From the NCBI RefSeq assembly GCF_900156155.1, contig NZ_FTMD01000013.1, forward strand, positions 1-64,000: DNA of 64,000 nucleotides, written 5' to 3'. The notes beneath the pieces are model-generated. The model had not been told where the DNA came from. It did not search any database and saw only the letters and a list, made by a program, of their open reading frames with translations. Positions 52,624 through 62,453 of the stretch are shown piece after piece (the stretch's first letter is position 1; the number at the start of each line of letters is the position of its first letter). A program made the translations under genes and the position numbers. The DNA comes from Aromatoleum tolulyticum (GTDB lineage: Bacteria; Pseudomonadota; Gammaproteobacteria; Burkholderiales; Rhodocyclaceae).

Positions 52624-53790
52624 TTACAGGCCGGCGTCGGCGCGCAGCGCGGCGGCCTTGTCGGTGTTTTCCCAGGTGAACTCCGGCTCGTCGCGGCCGA
52701 AGTGGCCGTAGGCGGCGGTCTTGCCGTAGATCGGGCGCAGCAGGTTCAGCTCCTGGATGATCGCCTTCGGGCGCAGGTCGAAGTGGCGCTGGATCAGCTC
52801 GACGATCTTCTCGTCGGCGACCTTGCCCGTGCCGAAGGTCTCGACCATCATCGACACCGGTTTCGCGACGCCGATCGCGTACGCGACCTGTACTTCGCAG
52901 CGGTCGGCGAGGCCGGCCGCGACGATGTTCTTCGCGACCCAGCGGCCGGCGTAGGCGGCCGAGCGGTCGACCTTCGACGGATCCTTGCCGGAGAACGCGC
53001 CGCCGCCGTGATGGGCCGCGCCGCCGTAGGTGTCGACGATGATCTTGCGTCCGGTGAGGCCGCAGTCGCCGTGCGGGCCGCCGATGACGAAGCGGCCGGT
53101 CGGGTTGATCAGGTAGCGCACTTCGCCCTGCATCAGTTCCTTCGGCAGCACCGGCTTGATGATCTCTTCGATCACGGCCTCGGCGATCTGCGCGTGCGAG
53201 ACTTCCGGGCTGTGCTGCGTCGACACGACGACGGTGTCGATCGCGACCGGCTTGCCGTCGACGTACTTCACCGTCAGCTGGCTCTTCGCGTCCGGACGCA
53301 GCCACGGCAGGCGGCCGTCCTTGCGCAGCTCGGCCTGGCGCTGCATGACGCGGTGCGCGTAGTAGATCGGCAGCGGCATCAGGCTGGGCGTCTCGTTGCA
53401 CGCGTAGCCGAACATCAGGCCCTGGTCGCCCGCGCCCTGGTCGAGATCGAGGCCTTCGCCTTCATTCACGCCCTGCGCGATGTCCGGCGACTGGCGGTTG
53501 ATCGCGGCGAGCACCGCGCAGCTCTTGTAGTCGAAACCGATGTCCGAGTTGTCGTAGCCGATGCGGCGGATGACTTCCTGCGCGATCTCGCGGTAGTTCG
53601 GGTGGGCGGTGGTGGTGATCTCGCCCGAGATCACGACGAGGCCGGTCGATACCAGCGTCTCGCAGGCGACGCGCGCCTTCGGGTCTTCGGCGAGGATCGC
53701 GTCGAGGACGCCGTCGGAGACCTGGTCGGCGACCTTGTCCGGATGACCTTCCGAGACCGATTCCGAGGTGAAGAGGAATTCCCTGCTCAT
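52624..53790 (-). CDS. metK: S-adenosylmethionine synthase
   Basis: 388 residues, makes SAM from methionine and [39 protein letters not shown] and [19 protein letters not shown] are diagnostic. AGGAGC ribosome site 5 bases before the ATG at 53790. Preceded by a strong promoter, a structured leader and a terminator (separate entries), which implies feedback attenuation. Together with ahcY-metF nearby it covers SAM formation and recycling. Confidence 0.97.
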   Translation of the reverse strand: MSREFLFTSESVSEGHPDKVADQVSDGVLDAILAEDPKARVACETLVSTGLVVISGEITTTAHPNYREIAQEVIRRIGYDNSDIGFDYKSCAVLAAINRQSPDIAQGVNEGEGLDLDQGAGDQGLMFGYACNETPSLMPLPIYYAHRVMQRQAELRKDGRLPWLRPDAKSQLTVKYVDGKPVAIDTVVVSTQHSPEVSHAQIAEAVIEEIIKPVLPKELMQGEVRYLINPTGRFVIGGPHGDCGLTGRKIIVDTYGGAAHHGGGAFSGKDPSKVDRSAAYAGRWVAKNIVAAGLADRCEVQVAYAIGVAKPVSMMVETFGTGKVADEKIVELIQRHFDLRPKAIIQELNLLRPIYGKTAAYGHFGRDEPEFTWENTDKAAALRADAGL

Positions 53791-53802
53791 GCACTGCTCC
53801 TG

Positions 53803-53850
53803 AAAACAAAAATCCCCAGAGATTTCCGGCGTGGCCGGCTCCGGGGATTT
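53803..53850 (-). terminator. Attenuator terminator in metK leader
   Basis: AAATCCCC at 53850-53843 pairs with GGGGATTT at 53817-53810; an inner CCGG..CCGG hairpin fills the middle, and TTGTTTT follows. It ends directly before the metK ribosome site, as expected for a conditional terminator controlled by the upstream RNA element. Confidence 0.8.
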
Positions 53851-53860
53851 CGTCGAGCAG

Positions 53861-53950
53861 GCGACGCTTTAGCAGTACTTGTTTGCCTCGACCGCTCAGG
53901 TACGTTCGGGCGCCGCCCTGCAAGTTGTCGTATTAACTCGGCGGCTAGGC
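53861..53950 (-). promoter_or_regulatory. SAM-II-like H-type pseudoknot in metK leader (candidate riboswitch)
   Basis: Two nested helices form a pseudoknot: P1 GCCGCC (53945-53940) with GGCGGC (53917-53912), and P2 ACTTG (53925-53921) with CAAGT (53881-53877). Between P1 and P2 lies a 14-nt U/A-rich loop; after P2 comes GCTAAAG (53873-53867). SAM-II riboswitches share this order, the CTTGCAG block and the GCTAAA end. Unlike standard SAM-II, a ~27-nt hairpin (53911-53885) is inserted before the second P2 strand. SAM as ligand is inferred from similarity and from metK. Confidence 0.6.
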
Positions 53951-53954
53951 GATA

Positions 53955-53982
53955 ATTATAGTCTTTGGACCCGGCCGGTCAA
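53955..53982 (-). promoter_or_regulatory. Promoter of metK
   Basis: -35 TTGACC (53982-53977), spacer 16, -10 TATAAT (53960-53955): among the strongest sigma-70 promoters in the window. Transcription would start near 53948, at the edge of the pseudoknot. Confidence 0.75.
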
Positions 53983-54018
53983 TCGCGGACTTCCTGTCGG
54001 CGATCCGGCCCCTTGCCC

Positions 54019-54879
54019 GTGATCGTCAATCTACTCTTCCGGATTCTCGCGCGACTGCCGCTCGCATGGCTGCACCGCCTCGGCGGCTGGGCCGGCTGGC
54101 TGACGTGGCGTTTCTCGCCGTCCTACGCGCGCAGGCTCGAGGCCAATCTCGCGAACGCCGTCGGGCGTCCGGATCCGGCGCTGCTGAAGGCGGCCATCGC
54201 CGAGGCCGGCCGCCAGGCGCTCGAGTTGCCCTTCGTGTGGCTGCGCCCGCAGGACGAGGTGCTGGCGCGCGTCGTGCGCGTCGAAGGTCGCGAGCTGATC
54301 GAGCGTGCCCGCGCCGAGGGGGCGAGCGTGCTGTTCCTGACGCCGCATCTGGGCTGCTTCGAGATGTGCGCGCAGTACTGTTCGACGCACGGCCCGATCA
54401 CGGTGCTGTTCCGCCCGCCGCGCAAGGAGTCCCTCGGTCCGCTGATGGAGGCGGGGCGCGCGCGCGGCGAGATCCGCGTCGCGCCGGCCGACGTGTCGGG
54501 CGTGCGGCGGCTGGTGAAGGCGCTCAGGAGCGGCGAGATGGTCGGCATGCTGCCCGACCAGGCGCCAGGGCAGGGTGAGGGCGTGTGGGCGCCCTTCTTC
54601 GGCAAGCCGGCGTGGACGATGACGCTCGCGGCGCGCCTGTCCGAGGTGAAGGGCGTAAAGGCGCTGATGATCTGGACCGAGCGCCTGCCGCGCGGCGAGG
54701 GCTACGTCGTGCGCATTTCCGAGCCGGTCGAGCCGATCGCCGGCACGCTGGAGGAGCGCTGCGTCGCGATCAACCGCGAGATCGAGCGCCTGATCCTCGC
54801 CGGCCCGGCGCAGTACCTGTGGGGCTACAACCGCTACAAGCGTCCGTCGGGCGTGCCGGCGCCGGAGGGCGAACGATGA
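54019..54879 (+). CDS. Lipid A acyltransferase, LpxL/LpxM family (first)
   Basis: 286 residues from a GTG at 54019 (a TTG two codons upstream is also possible). One N-terminal membrane helix (NLLFRILARLPLAWLHRLGGWAGWL). Catalytic HX4E-type motif in LTPHLGCFEM, then MLPDQAPGQGEGVWAPFFGKPAWT, typical of Kdo-dependent acyltransferases. Overlaps the next gene by ATGA. Adds a secondary acyl chain to lipid A by family analogy. Confidence 0.88.
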   Translation: MIVNLLFRILARLPLAWLHRLGGWAGWLTWRFSPSYARRLEANLANAVGRPDPALLKAAIAEAGRQALELPFVWLRPQDEVLARVVRVEGRELIERARAEGASVLFLTPHLGCFEMCAQYCSTHGPITVLFRPPRKESLGPLMEAGRARGEIRVAPADVSGVRRLVKALRSGEMVGMLPDQAPGQGEGVWAPFFGKPAWTMTLAARLSEVKGVKALMIWTERLPRGEGYVVRISEPVEPIAGTLEERCVAINREIERLILAGPAQYLWGYNRYKRPSGVPAPEGER

Positions 54880-55763
54880 TGGCGCGCGTCGCGAGCTGGA
54901 TCGCCGTCGCGCTCTTCTGGCTGCTGCACTGGTTGCCGCTCGGCGCGCAGGCGCGCATCGGCGCGGCGGTGGGGGAGCTGCTGTACCGCTTCGCGGGCCG
55001 GCGCCGCCACATCGTCAACGTGAACCTGCGCCTGTGCTTTCCCGCGATGGACGAGGTGGAGCGCGCGCGCATCGCGCGGGCGCATTTCCGTGCGCTGGGT
55101 CGCAGCATGCTCGAGCGCGGGCTGTTGTGGTGGGCGAGCGAGGAGCGCCTGAAGGGCATGATCCGGCTCGAAGGGCGCGAGCACGTCGATGCGCTGATCG
55201 CCGCGGGGCGCCCGGTGCTGCTGCTGGCGCCGCACTTCCTCGGCCTCGACATGGGTGGCGCGCGCTTCGCGATGGAGTTCGACAGCGTGAGCGTGTACGC
55301 GCGTCAGAACAATCCGGTGTTCGACCACTGGCTGTTCCACGGCCGCAGCCGCTTCGGCGACCAGCTGCTGCTGTCGCGCCAGGACGGCGTGCGCGGCACC
55401 GTCAAGGCGATGAAGGCGGGGCGCCCGTTCTATTACCTGCCGGACATGGACTACGGGCGCGAGGATTCGATCTTCGTGCCCTTCTTCGGCGTGCCGGCGG
55501 CGACGATCACCGGCCTGTCGCGCCTGTCGCGCCTCGCGCGCGCGGCCGTTGTGCCGGTGGTGACGGAAATGCTGCCGGGCGGGAAGGGCTACGTGACGCG
55601 CCTGGGCGAACCGTGGGCGAACTTCCCGACCGACGACGTCGAGGGCGACACCTTGCGCATGAACCAGTGGATCGAATCGGTCGTGCGCACGATGCCGGAG
55701 CAGTACTACTGGGTGCATCGCCGCTTCAAGACGCGCCCGCCGGGTGAAAAGCGCCCGTACTGA
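54876..55763 (+). CDS. Lipid A acyltransferase, LpxL/LpxM family (second)
   Basis: 295 residues. N-terminal helix [32 protein letters not shown] with the HX4D motif, and [31 protein letters not shown]. Coupled to the previous gene. Having two adjacent, clearly different acyltransferases fits two secondary acylation steps. Two ATG codons in a row at 54876 and 54879. Confidence 0.9.
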   Translation: MMARVASWIAVALFWLLHWLPLGAQARIGAAVGELLYRFAGRRRHIVNVNLRLCFPAMDEVERARIARAHFRALGRSMLERGLLWWASEERLKGMIRLEGREHVDALIAAGRPVLLLAPHFLGLDMGGARFAMEFDSVSVYARQNNPVFDHWLFHGRSRFGDQLLLSRQDGVRGTVKAMKAGRPFYYLPDMDYGREDSIFVPFFGVPAATITGLSRLSRLARAAVVPVVTEMLPGGKGYVTRLGEPWANFPTDDVEGDTLRMNQWIESVVRTMPEQYYWVHRRFKTRPPGEKRPY

Positions 55764-55857
55764 GCGGCCCGGCCGCGCTGGACTCCCCCGGGGTGCTGCG
55801 CGAGAATCCCACAGTTCGGCGCGCGCCGATTCGAACCTTCTGAGCGGAACACTTTCC

Positions 55858-56691
55858 ATGCATCTGCGCTTCGCCAAAATGCACGGCCTCGGCAACGACT
55901 TCGTCGTCATCGATGCCGTGCGCCAGCACGTCGAGCTCACGCCCGAGCGTGTCCGCTTCCTCGCCGACCGCCATTTCGGCGTCGGCTGCGACCAGCTGCT
56001 GGTGGTCGAGCCGGCCGGGCAGGCGGGTGTGGATTTTCGCTACCGCATCTTCAACGCCGACGGCGGCGAGGTCGAGCAGTGCGGCAACGGTGCGCGCTGT
56101 TTCGTGCGTTTCGTGCATGAGCAGGGGCTCACCGCCAAGCGCGAGATCCGCGTCGAGACGAAGTCCGGCGTGATCGCGCCGCGCCTCGAGGACAGCGGAC
56201 TCGTCACCGTCGACATGGGCGTGCCGGTGTTCGCGCCCGCGCGCGTGCCCTTCGTGTCGGACTCGGACGCCGTCGTGCAGCCGCTCGATGTCGCCGGCAC
56301 GCCGGTCGCGATCACCGCCGTGTCGATGGGCAACCCGCATGCGGTGCAGGTCGTCGCCGACGTCGATGGCGCGCCGGTGGCGGCGCAGGGGCCGCTGATC
56401 GAGAACCACGCGCGCTTCCCCGCCCGCGTCAATGCCGGCTTCATGGAGGTGGTGGATGAGCACCGCATCCGCCTGCGCGTATACGAGCGCGGCGCCGGCG
56501 AAACGCTCGCCTGCGGCACGGGCGCATGCGCGGCGGTCGTTGCGGGCATCCGGCGCGAACTGCTGGTGTCGCCGGTGCGCGTGGAGACGCGCGGCGGCGA
56601 ACTCGAGATCGCGTGGGCGGGCGTCGGTGAGCCGGTGTTGATGACCGGGCCGGCCGTGACGGTATTTGCAGGCGAGATCGAACTCGCATGA
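55858..56691 (+). CDS. dapF: Diaminopimelate epimerase
   Basis: 277 residues from ATG 55858. Interconverts LL- and meso-diaminopimelate for lysine and peptidoglycan. The two catalytic cysteines are in [13 protein letters not shown] and [31 protein letters not shown] start is typical. Head of the conserved dapF-DUF484-xerC set. Confidence 0.96.
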   Translation: MHLRFAKMHGLGNDFVVIDAVRQHVELTPERVRFLADRHFGVGCDQLLVVEPAGQAGVDFRYRIFNADGGEVEQCGNGARCFVRFVHEQGLTAKREIRVETKSGVIAPRLEDSGLVTVDMGVPVFAPARVPFVSDSDAVVQPLDVAGTPVAITAVSMGNPHAVQVVADVDGAPVAAQGPLIENHARFPARVNAGFMEVVDEHRIRLRVYERGAGETLACGTGACAAVVAGIRRELLVSPVRVETRGGELEIAWAGVGEPVLMTGPAVTVFAGEIELA

Positions 56692-56782
56692 TCGGGCCGG
56701 GCGGCGCCGTGCCATCCACGCGCCGGCCCGGTTGCCAATGAACACGCGCGGACGCGAACCGTCCGCAGGGAGCGGTCTTTCC

Positions 56783-57433
56783 ATGAATGCAGCCGACGTC
56801 GCACGATATCTCAAGGAACATCCGGATTTCCTCGCCGAGCACGGCGAACTCTTCACCCACCTGACCGTGCCGCATCCGCACGGCGGACAGGCGATCTCGC
56901 TCGCCGAGCGCCAGCTGCACGCGCTGCGCGACAAGATCCGGCTCCTCGAAGGCAAGCTCGCCGAGCTGATCCGTTTCGGCGAGGAGAACGACGAGATCGG
57001 CGAGAAGGTGCATCGCCTGACGCTCGCGCTGCTCGAGGCCGAGGACTACGAAACGCTGCGTCACTCGCTGTTCGAGAACCTGCGCGACGATTTCTCCGTG
57101 CCCAGCATCGCGCTGCGCGTGTGGAACTCGGTCCTCACCCGCGAGGCCGAGGACTTCGCGCCCGTCAGCGAGGCGATGCGCTTCTTCGCCGGCGACATGC
57201 GCCATCCCTATTGCGGCGCCCCGGTCAATCTCGAAGTGCTCGAATGGTTCGGCGACGCCTCGGCGCATGTGCGTTCGGTCGCGCTGATCCCGCTGCGCCG
57301 CGACGCGCAGACGTTCGGACTGCTTGCCCTCGGCAGCCAGGAGAGCGAGCGCTTCTACCCGGAGATGGGCACGCTCTACGTCTCGCGCATCGGCGACATC
57401 GTCGCTTCGGCGCTGCGCCGGCAGCTGGGCTGA
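56783..57433 (+). CDS. DUF484 family protein
   Basis: 216 residues starting MNAADVARYLKEHPDFLAEHGELFTHLTVPHPHGGQAISLAERQ, the DUF484 signature, followed by a coiled coil and a GAF-like domain (VALIPLRRDAQTFGLLALGSQESERFYPEMGTLYVSRIGDIV). Always sits between dapF and xerC in proteobacteria; function unknown, possibly regulation of XerC or of cell-wall/cell-division timing. Confidence 0.9.
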   Translation: MNAADVARYLKEHPDFLAEHGELFTHLTVPHPHGGQAISLAERQLHALRDKIRLLEGKLAELIRFGEENDEIGEKVHRLTLALLEAEDYETLRHSLFENLRDDFSVPSIALRVWNSVLTREAEDFAPVSEAMRFFAGDMRHPYCGAPVNLEVLEWFGDASAHVRSVALIPLRRDAQTFGLLALGSQESERFYPEMGTLYVSRIGDIVASALRRQLG

Positions 57434-57435
57434 GC

Positions 57436-58356
57436 ATGACCGGCCGCGACGCCCCGGCCGTTGTCGCGGAGCCGCCCGAGTGGCTGGCGGCCTATCTCGG
57501 TTATCTCGCGACCCAGCGGCGCGCCGCCGCGCTGACGCTGGAGAACTACCGTCGCGATCTCGAGCGCCTGCTTCGGCTTGCCGACGGGCGCGCGCCGCAG
57601 ACCCTCTCTTCCCACGACATCCGCCGCTTTGTCGCGCGCATGCACGGCGAAGGCCTGGGCGGACGTTCGATCGCGCGCGCGTTGTCTGCGTGGCGCGGGC
57701 TGTTCCGCTGGTTCATCCGCCAGCGCGGGGAGATGGGTGTGAATCCCGCCGAAGGCGTGCGCCCGCCCAAATCGCCGCAGCCCTTGCCCAAGGCGCTGTC
57801 GCCCGACCAGGCGCAGGCGCTGCTCGACGCCGAGGCCGGGGACGGGCTGGAGGTGCGCGACCACGCGATGTTCGAGCTGCTGTATTCGTCTGGGCTGCGT
57901 CTGGCGGAACTGGCGGCGCTCGACGTCGGCCCCGCGCTCGACCTTGCCGAACGCATGGTTACGGTACGCGGAAAGCGTAACAAAATGCGTTCCGTGCCGG
58001 TCGGCACGCAGGCCGTCGCCGCCCTCGCGGCGTGGCTCGCGCAGCGCGACGCACTGGCCCGGAACGGCGAGCCCGCGCTCTTCGTCACGCGCAGCGGCAC
58101 GCGCATGAGTTCCGGCGCGATCCGCTCGCGCCTGGCGCGCTGGGCGCAGATGCGCGGCCTCGGCGTGCATGTGCATCCGCATATGCTGCGCCACAGTTTC
58201 GCGAGCCATGTGCTGCAGTCGAGCGGCGATCTCAGGGCGGTGCAGGAACTGCTCGGCCATGCGAGCATCCGCAGCACGCAGGTCTATACCCACCTCGATT
58301 TCCAGCATCTCGCAAAAGTCTATGATGCCGCGCATCCGCGCGCGCGTCGCCGCTGA
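57436..58356 (+). CDS. xerC: Tyrosine recombinase XerC
   Basis: 306 residues. SAM-like N-terminal core (NYRRDLERLL) and catalytic domain with Arg in SSGLRLAELAALDV, HPHMLRHSFASH, and LGHASIRSTQVYTH with the nucleophilic Tyr. Resolves chromosome dimers at dif with XerD and FtsK. Two bases after DUF484. No integrase-like mobile context; housekeeping gene. Confidence 0.94.
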   Translation: MTGRDAPAVVAEPPEWLAAYLGYLATQRRAAALTLENYRRDLERLLRLADGRAPQTLSSHDIRRFVARMHGEGLGGRSIARALSAWRGLFRWFIRQRGEMGVNPAEGVRPPKSPQPLPKALSPDQAQALLDAEAGDGLEVRDHAMFELLYSSGLRLAELAALDVGPALDLAERMVTVRGKRNKMRSVPVGTQAVAALAAWLAQRDALARNGEPALFVTRSGTRMSSGAIRSRLARWAQMRGLGVHVHPHMLRHSFASHVLQSSGDLRAVQELLGHASIRSTQVYTHLDFQHLAKVYDAAHPRARRR

Positions 58357-58552
58357 ATTGCCTTTCGTCAGGAAATATTTGTTTTAAAAATCGGGGTTGT
58401 GAAATCCTGCCCAAATCGGGTAGCGAAAATCCCGGTTGCGGGGCGTGTCTGCGCTATGCTCAAAGCAAGAGAAGCCCAACAAGAACCGCTTCGTTTGACC
58501 CCGACAAGTCTGCCTTACGCCCCCAGTCGCGGGCGTCGGGAGAAAGGCAGCC

Positions 58553-59059
58553 ATGCGCCGCACTACAAAAATTCCAGAAGCCAACAGCCCGAGTGCCGGA
58601 GAGCGGGGCTATGCCGTGGCAGAGGGCTCCTGTCCTTCGCCGCTGCGTGCAGCAGGGATCCTGCTGGCCCGTTACCAGATACGCAGCCTGAGGCGCCTGT
58701 TCGAAGAGTTCGAGCGCGACATCCTGTTGCCGCTGCTGCTCGGCGAAATCGCACTGCATAACATCGGCGCGCTCGAAAACAGCGGCGAGGCGAACGTCAG
58801 CATCGATGGCGACAGGTTTGCCACTGTCATGCGCCCGTGCAACGCTTATTCGATCGCCGCGGCGACCGGTCTGCCGCGCGAGACGGTGCGACGCAAGATC
58901 GTGCGCCTCGTCGAGCTCGGCTGGATCACGCGCCGTGGCAATGGACACCTGTTCCTGACGCAGCGCGCGATCGACCATTTCGGCAGTCTGCTGGGCTCGC
59001 GCGATCTGCCGGAACTGCTCGATACCGCCGACCGCATCCGCAAGCGCATGCAGGACTGA
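58553..59059 (+). CDS. Winged-helix transcription regulator
   Basis: 168 residues. A helical N-terminal part (FEEFERDILLPLLLGEIALHNIGAL) and a winged HTH of MarR/Crp type: NAYSIAAATGLPRETVRRKIVRLVELGWITRRGNGHLFLTQRAIDHFG. Target unknown; possible autoregulation. The 196-bp gap before it holds AT-rich sequence (58365-58400) and probably its promoter. Confidence 0.75.
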   Translation: MRRTTKIPEANSPSAGERGYAVAEGSCPSPLRAAGILLARYQIRSLRRLFEEFERDILLPLLLGEIALHNIGALENSGEANVSIDGDRFATVMRPCNAYSIAAATGLPRETVRRKIVRLVELGWITRRGNGHLFLTQRAIDHFGSLLGSRDLPELLDTADRIRKRMQD

Positions 59060-59154
59060 GTGCGGTCCGCGCCGCAGCGCGGTGGATCGTCCGCTGGCGG
59101 GGGGCGGCGCGTGGCTTTAAACTCTCGCGCCTGATTCCTTCCCCGGTCTTCGCC

Positions 59155-60345
59155 ATGTCCAAGCTCGTTCTCAATCCCGGCAAGGAGCGTTCGCTCCTGC
59201 GCCGCCACCCGTGGGTGTTCGCGGGCTCCGTGGCCCGTCTCGAAGGCCGCGCGCGGCCCGGCGACACGGTCGAGGTCGTTGCGGACGACGGCCGTCCGCT
59301 CGGCCGTGCCGCCTGGTCGCCGGAGTCGCAGATCCGCGCGCGCATGTGGACCTTCGCGCCGGACACCTCGATCGACCATGCCTTCTTCAAGCGGCGTGTC
59401 GCGGAGTCGGTCGCCCGTCGCGCGACCCATCCGCTGCTCGCGAACGAGAGTGGCGTGCGCCTGATCCACGGCGAGTCCGACGGGCTGCCGGGCGTGATCG
59501 CGGACCGCTTCGGCGACGTGGTGGTCGTGCAGCTCACCAGCGCCGGTGCCGAGAAATGGCGCGACGCGATCGTCGCCGGGCTGGTGCAGGCGACGGGCTG
59601 CAAGGCGGTGTACGAGCGCTCCGACTCCGACGTGCGCAAGCTCGAAGGGCTGGGGCCGCAGACCGGCTGCGTCTTCGGCGAGCTGCCGCAGGACGCGCTG
59701 ACCATCGTCGAGAACGGCGTGCGCATGGAAGTCGATGTCGTCGCCGGGCACAAGACCGGTTTCTACCTCGATCAGCGCGACAACCGCCGCCTCACCGGAC
59801 TCCTTGCCGACGGACGCAGCGTGCTGAACTGCTTCTGCTATACGGGCGGTTTCTCGCTGCAGGCGCTTGCGGGCGGCGCGACGTCGGTGCTGTCGATCGA
59901 TTCCTCCGGGCCGGCGCTGGACGTCGCACGTCGCAACGTTGCGCTCAATCCGCAGCTCGACGCGGGCCGTGCGGAGTGGATGGAGGCGGACGTGTTCGCC
60001 GCGCTGCGCGCGCTGAAGGCCGAGGGGCGGACTTTCGACCTCATCGTGCTGGATCCACCCAAGTTCGCGCCCTCGGCCGCGCATGCCGACCGTGCCGCGC
60101 GCGCGTACAAGGACATCAATCTCTTCGGGTTCCGCCTGCTCAACCCGGGCGGCATCCTGATGACCTACTCGTGCTCGGGCGGCATCGGGCTGGAGCTCTT
60201 CCAGAAGATCGTCGCCGGCGCGGCGAGCGACGCCGGTGTCGATGCGCGCATCCTGCACCGGCTGTCCGCCGCGGCGGACCACCCGATCGGGCTCGCGGTG
60301 CCCGAGGGAGAGTATCTGAAGGGCTTGGCGGTTCAGATCGGTTAA
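59155..60345 (+). CDS. rlmI: 23S rRNA (cytosine-1962-C5) methyltransferase
   Basis: 396 residues, same length as E. coli RlmI. N-terminal PUA domain (LNPGKERSLLRRHPWVFAGSVARLEG), linker GFYLDQRDNR and Rossmann methyltransferase with VLNCFCYTGGFSLQAL, LDPPKFAPSA and TYSCSGGIG (catalytic Cys). SAM-dependent. Confidence 0.92.
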   Translation: MSKLVLNPGKERSLLRRHPWVFAGSVARLEGRARPGDTVEVVADDGRPLGRAAWSPESQIRARMWTFAPDTSIDHAFFKRRVAESVARRATHPLLANESGVRLIHGESDGLPGVIADRFGDVVVVQLTSAGAEKWRDAIVAGLVQATGCKAVYERSDSDVRKLEGLGPQTGCVFGELPQDALTIVENGVRMEVDVVAGHKTGFYLDQRDNRRLTGLLADGRSVLNCFCYTGGFSLQALAGGATSVLSIDSSGPALDVARRNVALNPQLDAGRAEWMEADVFAALRALKAEGRTFDLIVLDPPKFAPSAAHADRAARAYKDINLFGFRLLNPGGILMTYSCSGGIGLELFQKIVAGAASDAGVDARILHRLSAAADHPIGLAVPEGEYLKGLAVQIG

Positions 60346-60386
60346 GGCGCTACGCCTTTTCCCGCGCCGAAACCTCGTTTCCCGCC

Positions 60387-60740
60387 CTACGTCGGACTGG
60401 CGGAATTGTCCGGCGCGCGCCAGTCCGGATTCGGACCGCGTTCGCCGAGGTTGAATGCCGCGCTGACCAGGCCGATGGCGAGCAGGATCAGAACGAAGTA
60501 GCGGATCTGCCAGCCTTGCGATGCGGTGCCCACGCGACCCCGCCGCGCCTGCGCGATTGCCATCAGTCCCGCGGCGGCGATTGCCAGCAGGCCGCCGCCC
60601 AGCAGTTGCGATGTGAACCCGCCGAGAAACACGCCCTGAGACGGGTCGAAGCGGTCCGGCCAGAAGAAGGCGGGGCCCTGCAGCAGCCAAAGGCCGCCCA
60701 CGGTGCAGAGTACGATCGTGAAGGCGATGAAGGTGCGCAT
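60387..60740 (-). CDS. Small inner-membrane protein of unknown function
   Basis: 117 residues with three hydrophobic helices (IAFTIVLCTVGGLWLL, GGGLLAIAAAGLMAIA, YFVLILLAIGLVSAAF) and short polar ends. No family recognised. Nine bases after ruvB and probably co-transcribed with ruvAB. Confidence 0.65.
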   Translation of the reverse strand: MRTFIAFTIVLCTVGGLWLLQGPAFFWPDRFDPSQGVFLGGFTSQLLGGGLLAIAAAGLMAIAQARRGRVGTASQGWQIRYFVLILLAIGLVSAAFNLGERGPNPDWRAPDNSASPT

Positions 60741-60749
60741 CGCGTGGGC

Positions 60750-61799
60750 TCAGGCGCCGAACAGGTCCCCGTCGCCGCGCCCCGGGCGTGCGAGTCCGAA
60801 ATGCTCCCAGATCGCCGCGGTGGCGATGCGGCCCCGCGGCGTGCGCTGCAGGTAGCCCTGCTGGATGAGATAGGGTTCCAGTACGTCCTCGATGGTGTCG
60901 GACGATTCGCCGATCGCCGCCGCGAGGTTGTCGAGGCCCACCGGTCCGCCGGCGAATTTCTCCAGCATCGCGCCGAGCAGCTTGCGGTCCATCAGGTCGA
61001 GGCCGAGATGATCCACGTCCAGCATCCGCAGCGCCGCGTCGGCGACGGCGGCGGTGATGTCGCCCCCGGCCTTCACCTGCGCATAGTCGCGCACGCGGCG
61101 CAGCAGGCGGTTGGCGATGCGCGGGGTGCCGCGCGAGCGGCGCGCGATCTCGAAGGCGCCGCTGTCGTCGATCGTCACCTCGAGCAGGCGCGCCGAGCGG
61201 GTCACGATGTAGGCGAGTTCTTCCGGCGTGTAGAACTCCAGCCGCGAGACGATGCCGAAGCGGTCGCGCAGCGGGTTGGTCAGCATGCCCGCGCGGGTGG
61301 TCGCGCCGACCAGCGTGAAGGGCGGCAGGTCGAGCTTCACCGAGCGCGCCGCGGGCCCTTCGCCGATCATGATGTCGATCTGGAAGTCTTCCAGCGCCGG
61401 GTACAGGATCTCCTCGACGACCGGCGACAGGCGGTGGATTTCGTCGATGAAGAGCACGTCATGCGGCTCGAGGTTCGTGAGCAGCGCCGCGAGGTCACCG
61501 GCCCGTTCCAGCACCGGGCCGGAGGTCGAACGCAGATTCACGCCCATCTCGGCGGCGACGATGTGCGCCAGCGTGGTCTTGCCCAGCCCCGGCGGGCCGA
61601 ACAGCAGCACGTGATCGAGCGCATCGCCGCGCTGGCGCGCCGCGGCGATGAAGATCTCGAGCTGTTCGCGGATCTTCGCCTGGCCGACGTACTCGGCCAG
61701 CCGCTTCGGGCGCAGCGCGCGCTCGACGACGTCTTCCTGGCGGTCGGTGGTCTGCGCGGAGATGATGCGCGGGGCGTGCAGCTTGTCGGTTTCGATCAT
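60750..61799 (-). CDS. ruvB: Holliday junction branch-migration ATPase RuvB
   Basis: 349 residues. AAA+ with Walker [10 protein letters not shown], Walker [10 protein letters not shown], and [11 protein letters not shown]. Forms hexamers on RuvA-bound junctions. 32 bp after ruvA. Confidence 0.97.
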   Translation of the reverse strand: MIETDKLHAPRIISAQTTDRQEDVVERALRPKRLAEYVGQAKIREQLEIFIAAARQRGDALDHVLLFGPPGLGKTTLAHIVAAEMGVNLRSTSGPVLERAGDLAALLTNLEPHDVLFIDEIHRLSPVVEEILYPALEDFQIDIMIGEGPAARSVKLDLPPFTLVGATTRAGMLTNPLRDRFGIVSRLEFYTPEELAYIVTRSARLLEVTIDDSGAFEIARRSRGTPRIANRLLRRVRDYAQVKAGGDITAAVADAALRMLDVDHLGLDLMDRKLLGAMLEKFAGGPVGLDNLAAAIGESSDTIEDVLEPYLIQQGYLQRTPRGRIATAAIWEHFGLARPGRGDGDLFGA

Positions 61800-61831
61800 G
61801 GCGGAAGTTTAGCGCAGCGCGAGCCGGCGCT

Positions 61832-62431
61832 TCAGGCCTTCGACAGGCTCTTGAGCGCCAGGCGGATGCCGTCGGAGACGCCGCTGTCTTCCGGGACTAC
61901 CTTCATCGCGCCGAGCGCTTCCTTCTCGTTGTAACCGAGCGCGAGCAGCGCGTTGAGGATGTCGCTGCGCGCGTCCGGCGCGGCCGCGACCACGCCGGTC
62001 GAGACCGTCGCGCCGAGAGTCGGCAGCGCCTTGCCGAGCTTGTCGCGCAGTTCCAGCAGCAGGCGTTCGGCGGTCTTCTTGCCGATGCCGGGGATCTTCA
62101 CGAGGCGTCCCGCCTCCTGCAGCGCGACCGCCTGTGCGAGATCGGTCACGGACAGGCCGGACAGCACCGCGAGCGCGGTGCGCGCGCCGATGCCGGACAC
62201 CTTCAGCAGCTGGCGGAAGGCCGCGCGCTCGTCGGCGCCGGCGAAGCCGTAGAGGAAGTGGCCGTCCTCGCGCACCGCCAGATGGGTGAACAGCGTCACC
62301 GGCTGGCCGTTCGCGGGCAGGCCGTAGAAGGTGCTCATCGGCACGTCGATCTCGTAGCCGACGCCGTGCACGTCGACGACGATCTGGGGCGGGTTCTTTT
62401 CCAGCAGGATGCCGGTGATGCGTCCGATCAT
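61832..62431 (-). CDS. ruvA: Holliday junction-binding protein RuvA
   Basis: 199 residues. [31 protein letters not shown] start, tandem HhH motifs ([36 protein letters not shown]) and C-terminal domain III. ruvAB operon; ruvC is distant at 27158. Confidence 0.97.
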   Translation of the reverse strand: MIGRITGILLEKNPPQIVVDVHGVGYEIDVPMSTFYGLPANGQPVTLFTHLAVREDGHFLYGFAGADERAAFRQLLKVSGIGARTALAVLSGLSVTDLAQAVALQEAGRLVKIPGIGKKTAERLLLELRDKLGKALPTLGATVSTGVVAAAPDARSDILNALLALGYNEKEALGAMKVVPEDSGVSDGIRLALKSLSKA

Positions 62432-62453
62432 GTATTCGGGTCCGAGGGTTGGG

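Noticed and set aside
57436-58356. Tyrosine recombinase as integrase of a mobile element
   Set aside because: Conserved dapF-DUF484-xerC order, no attachment repeats and no phage genes; it is XerC.
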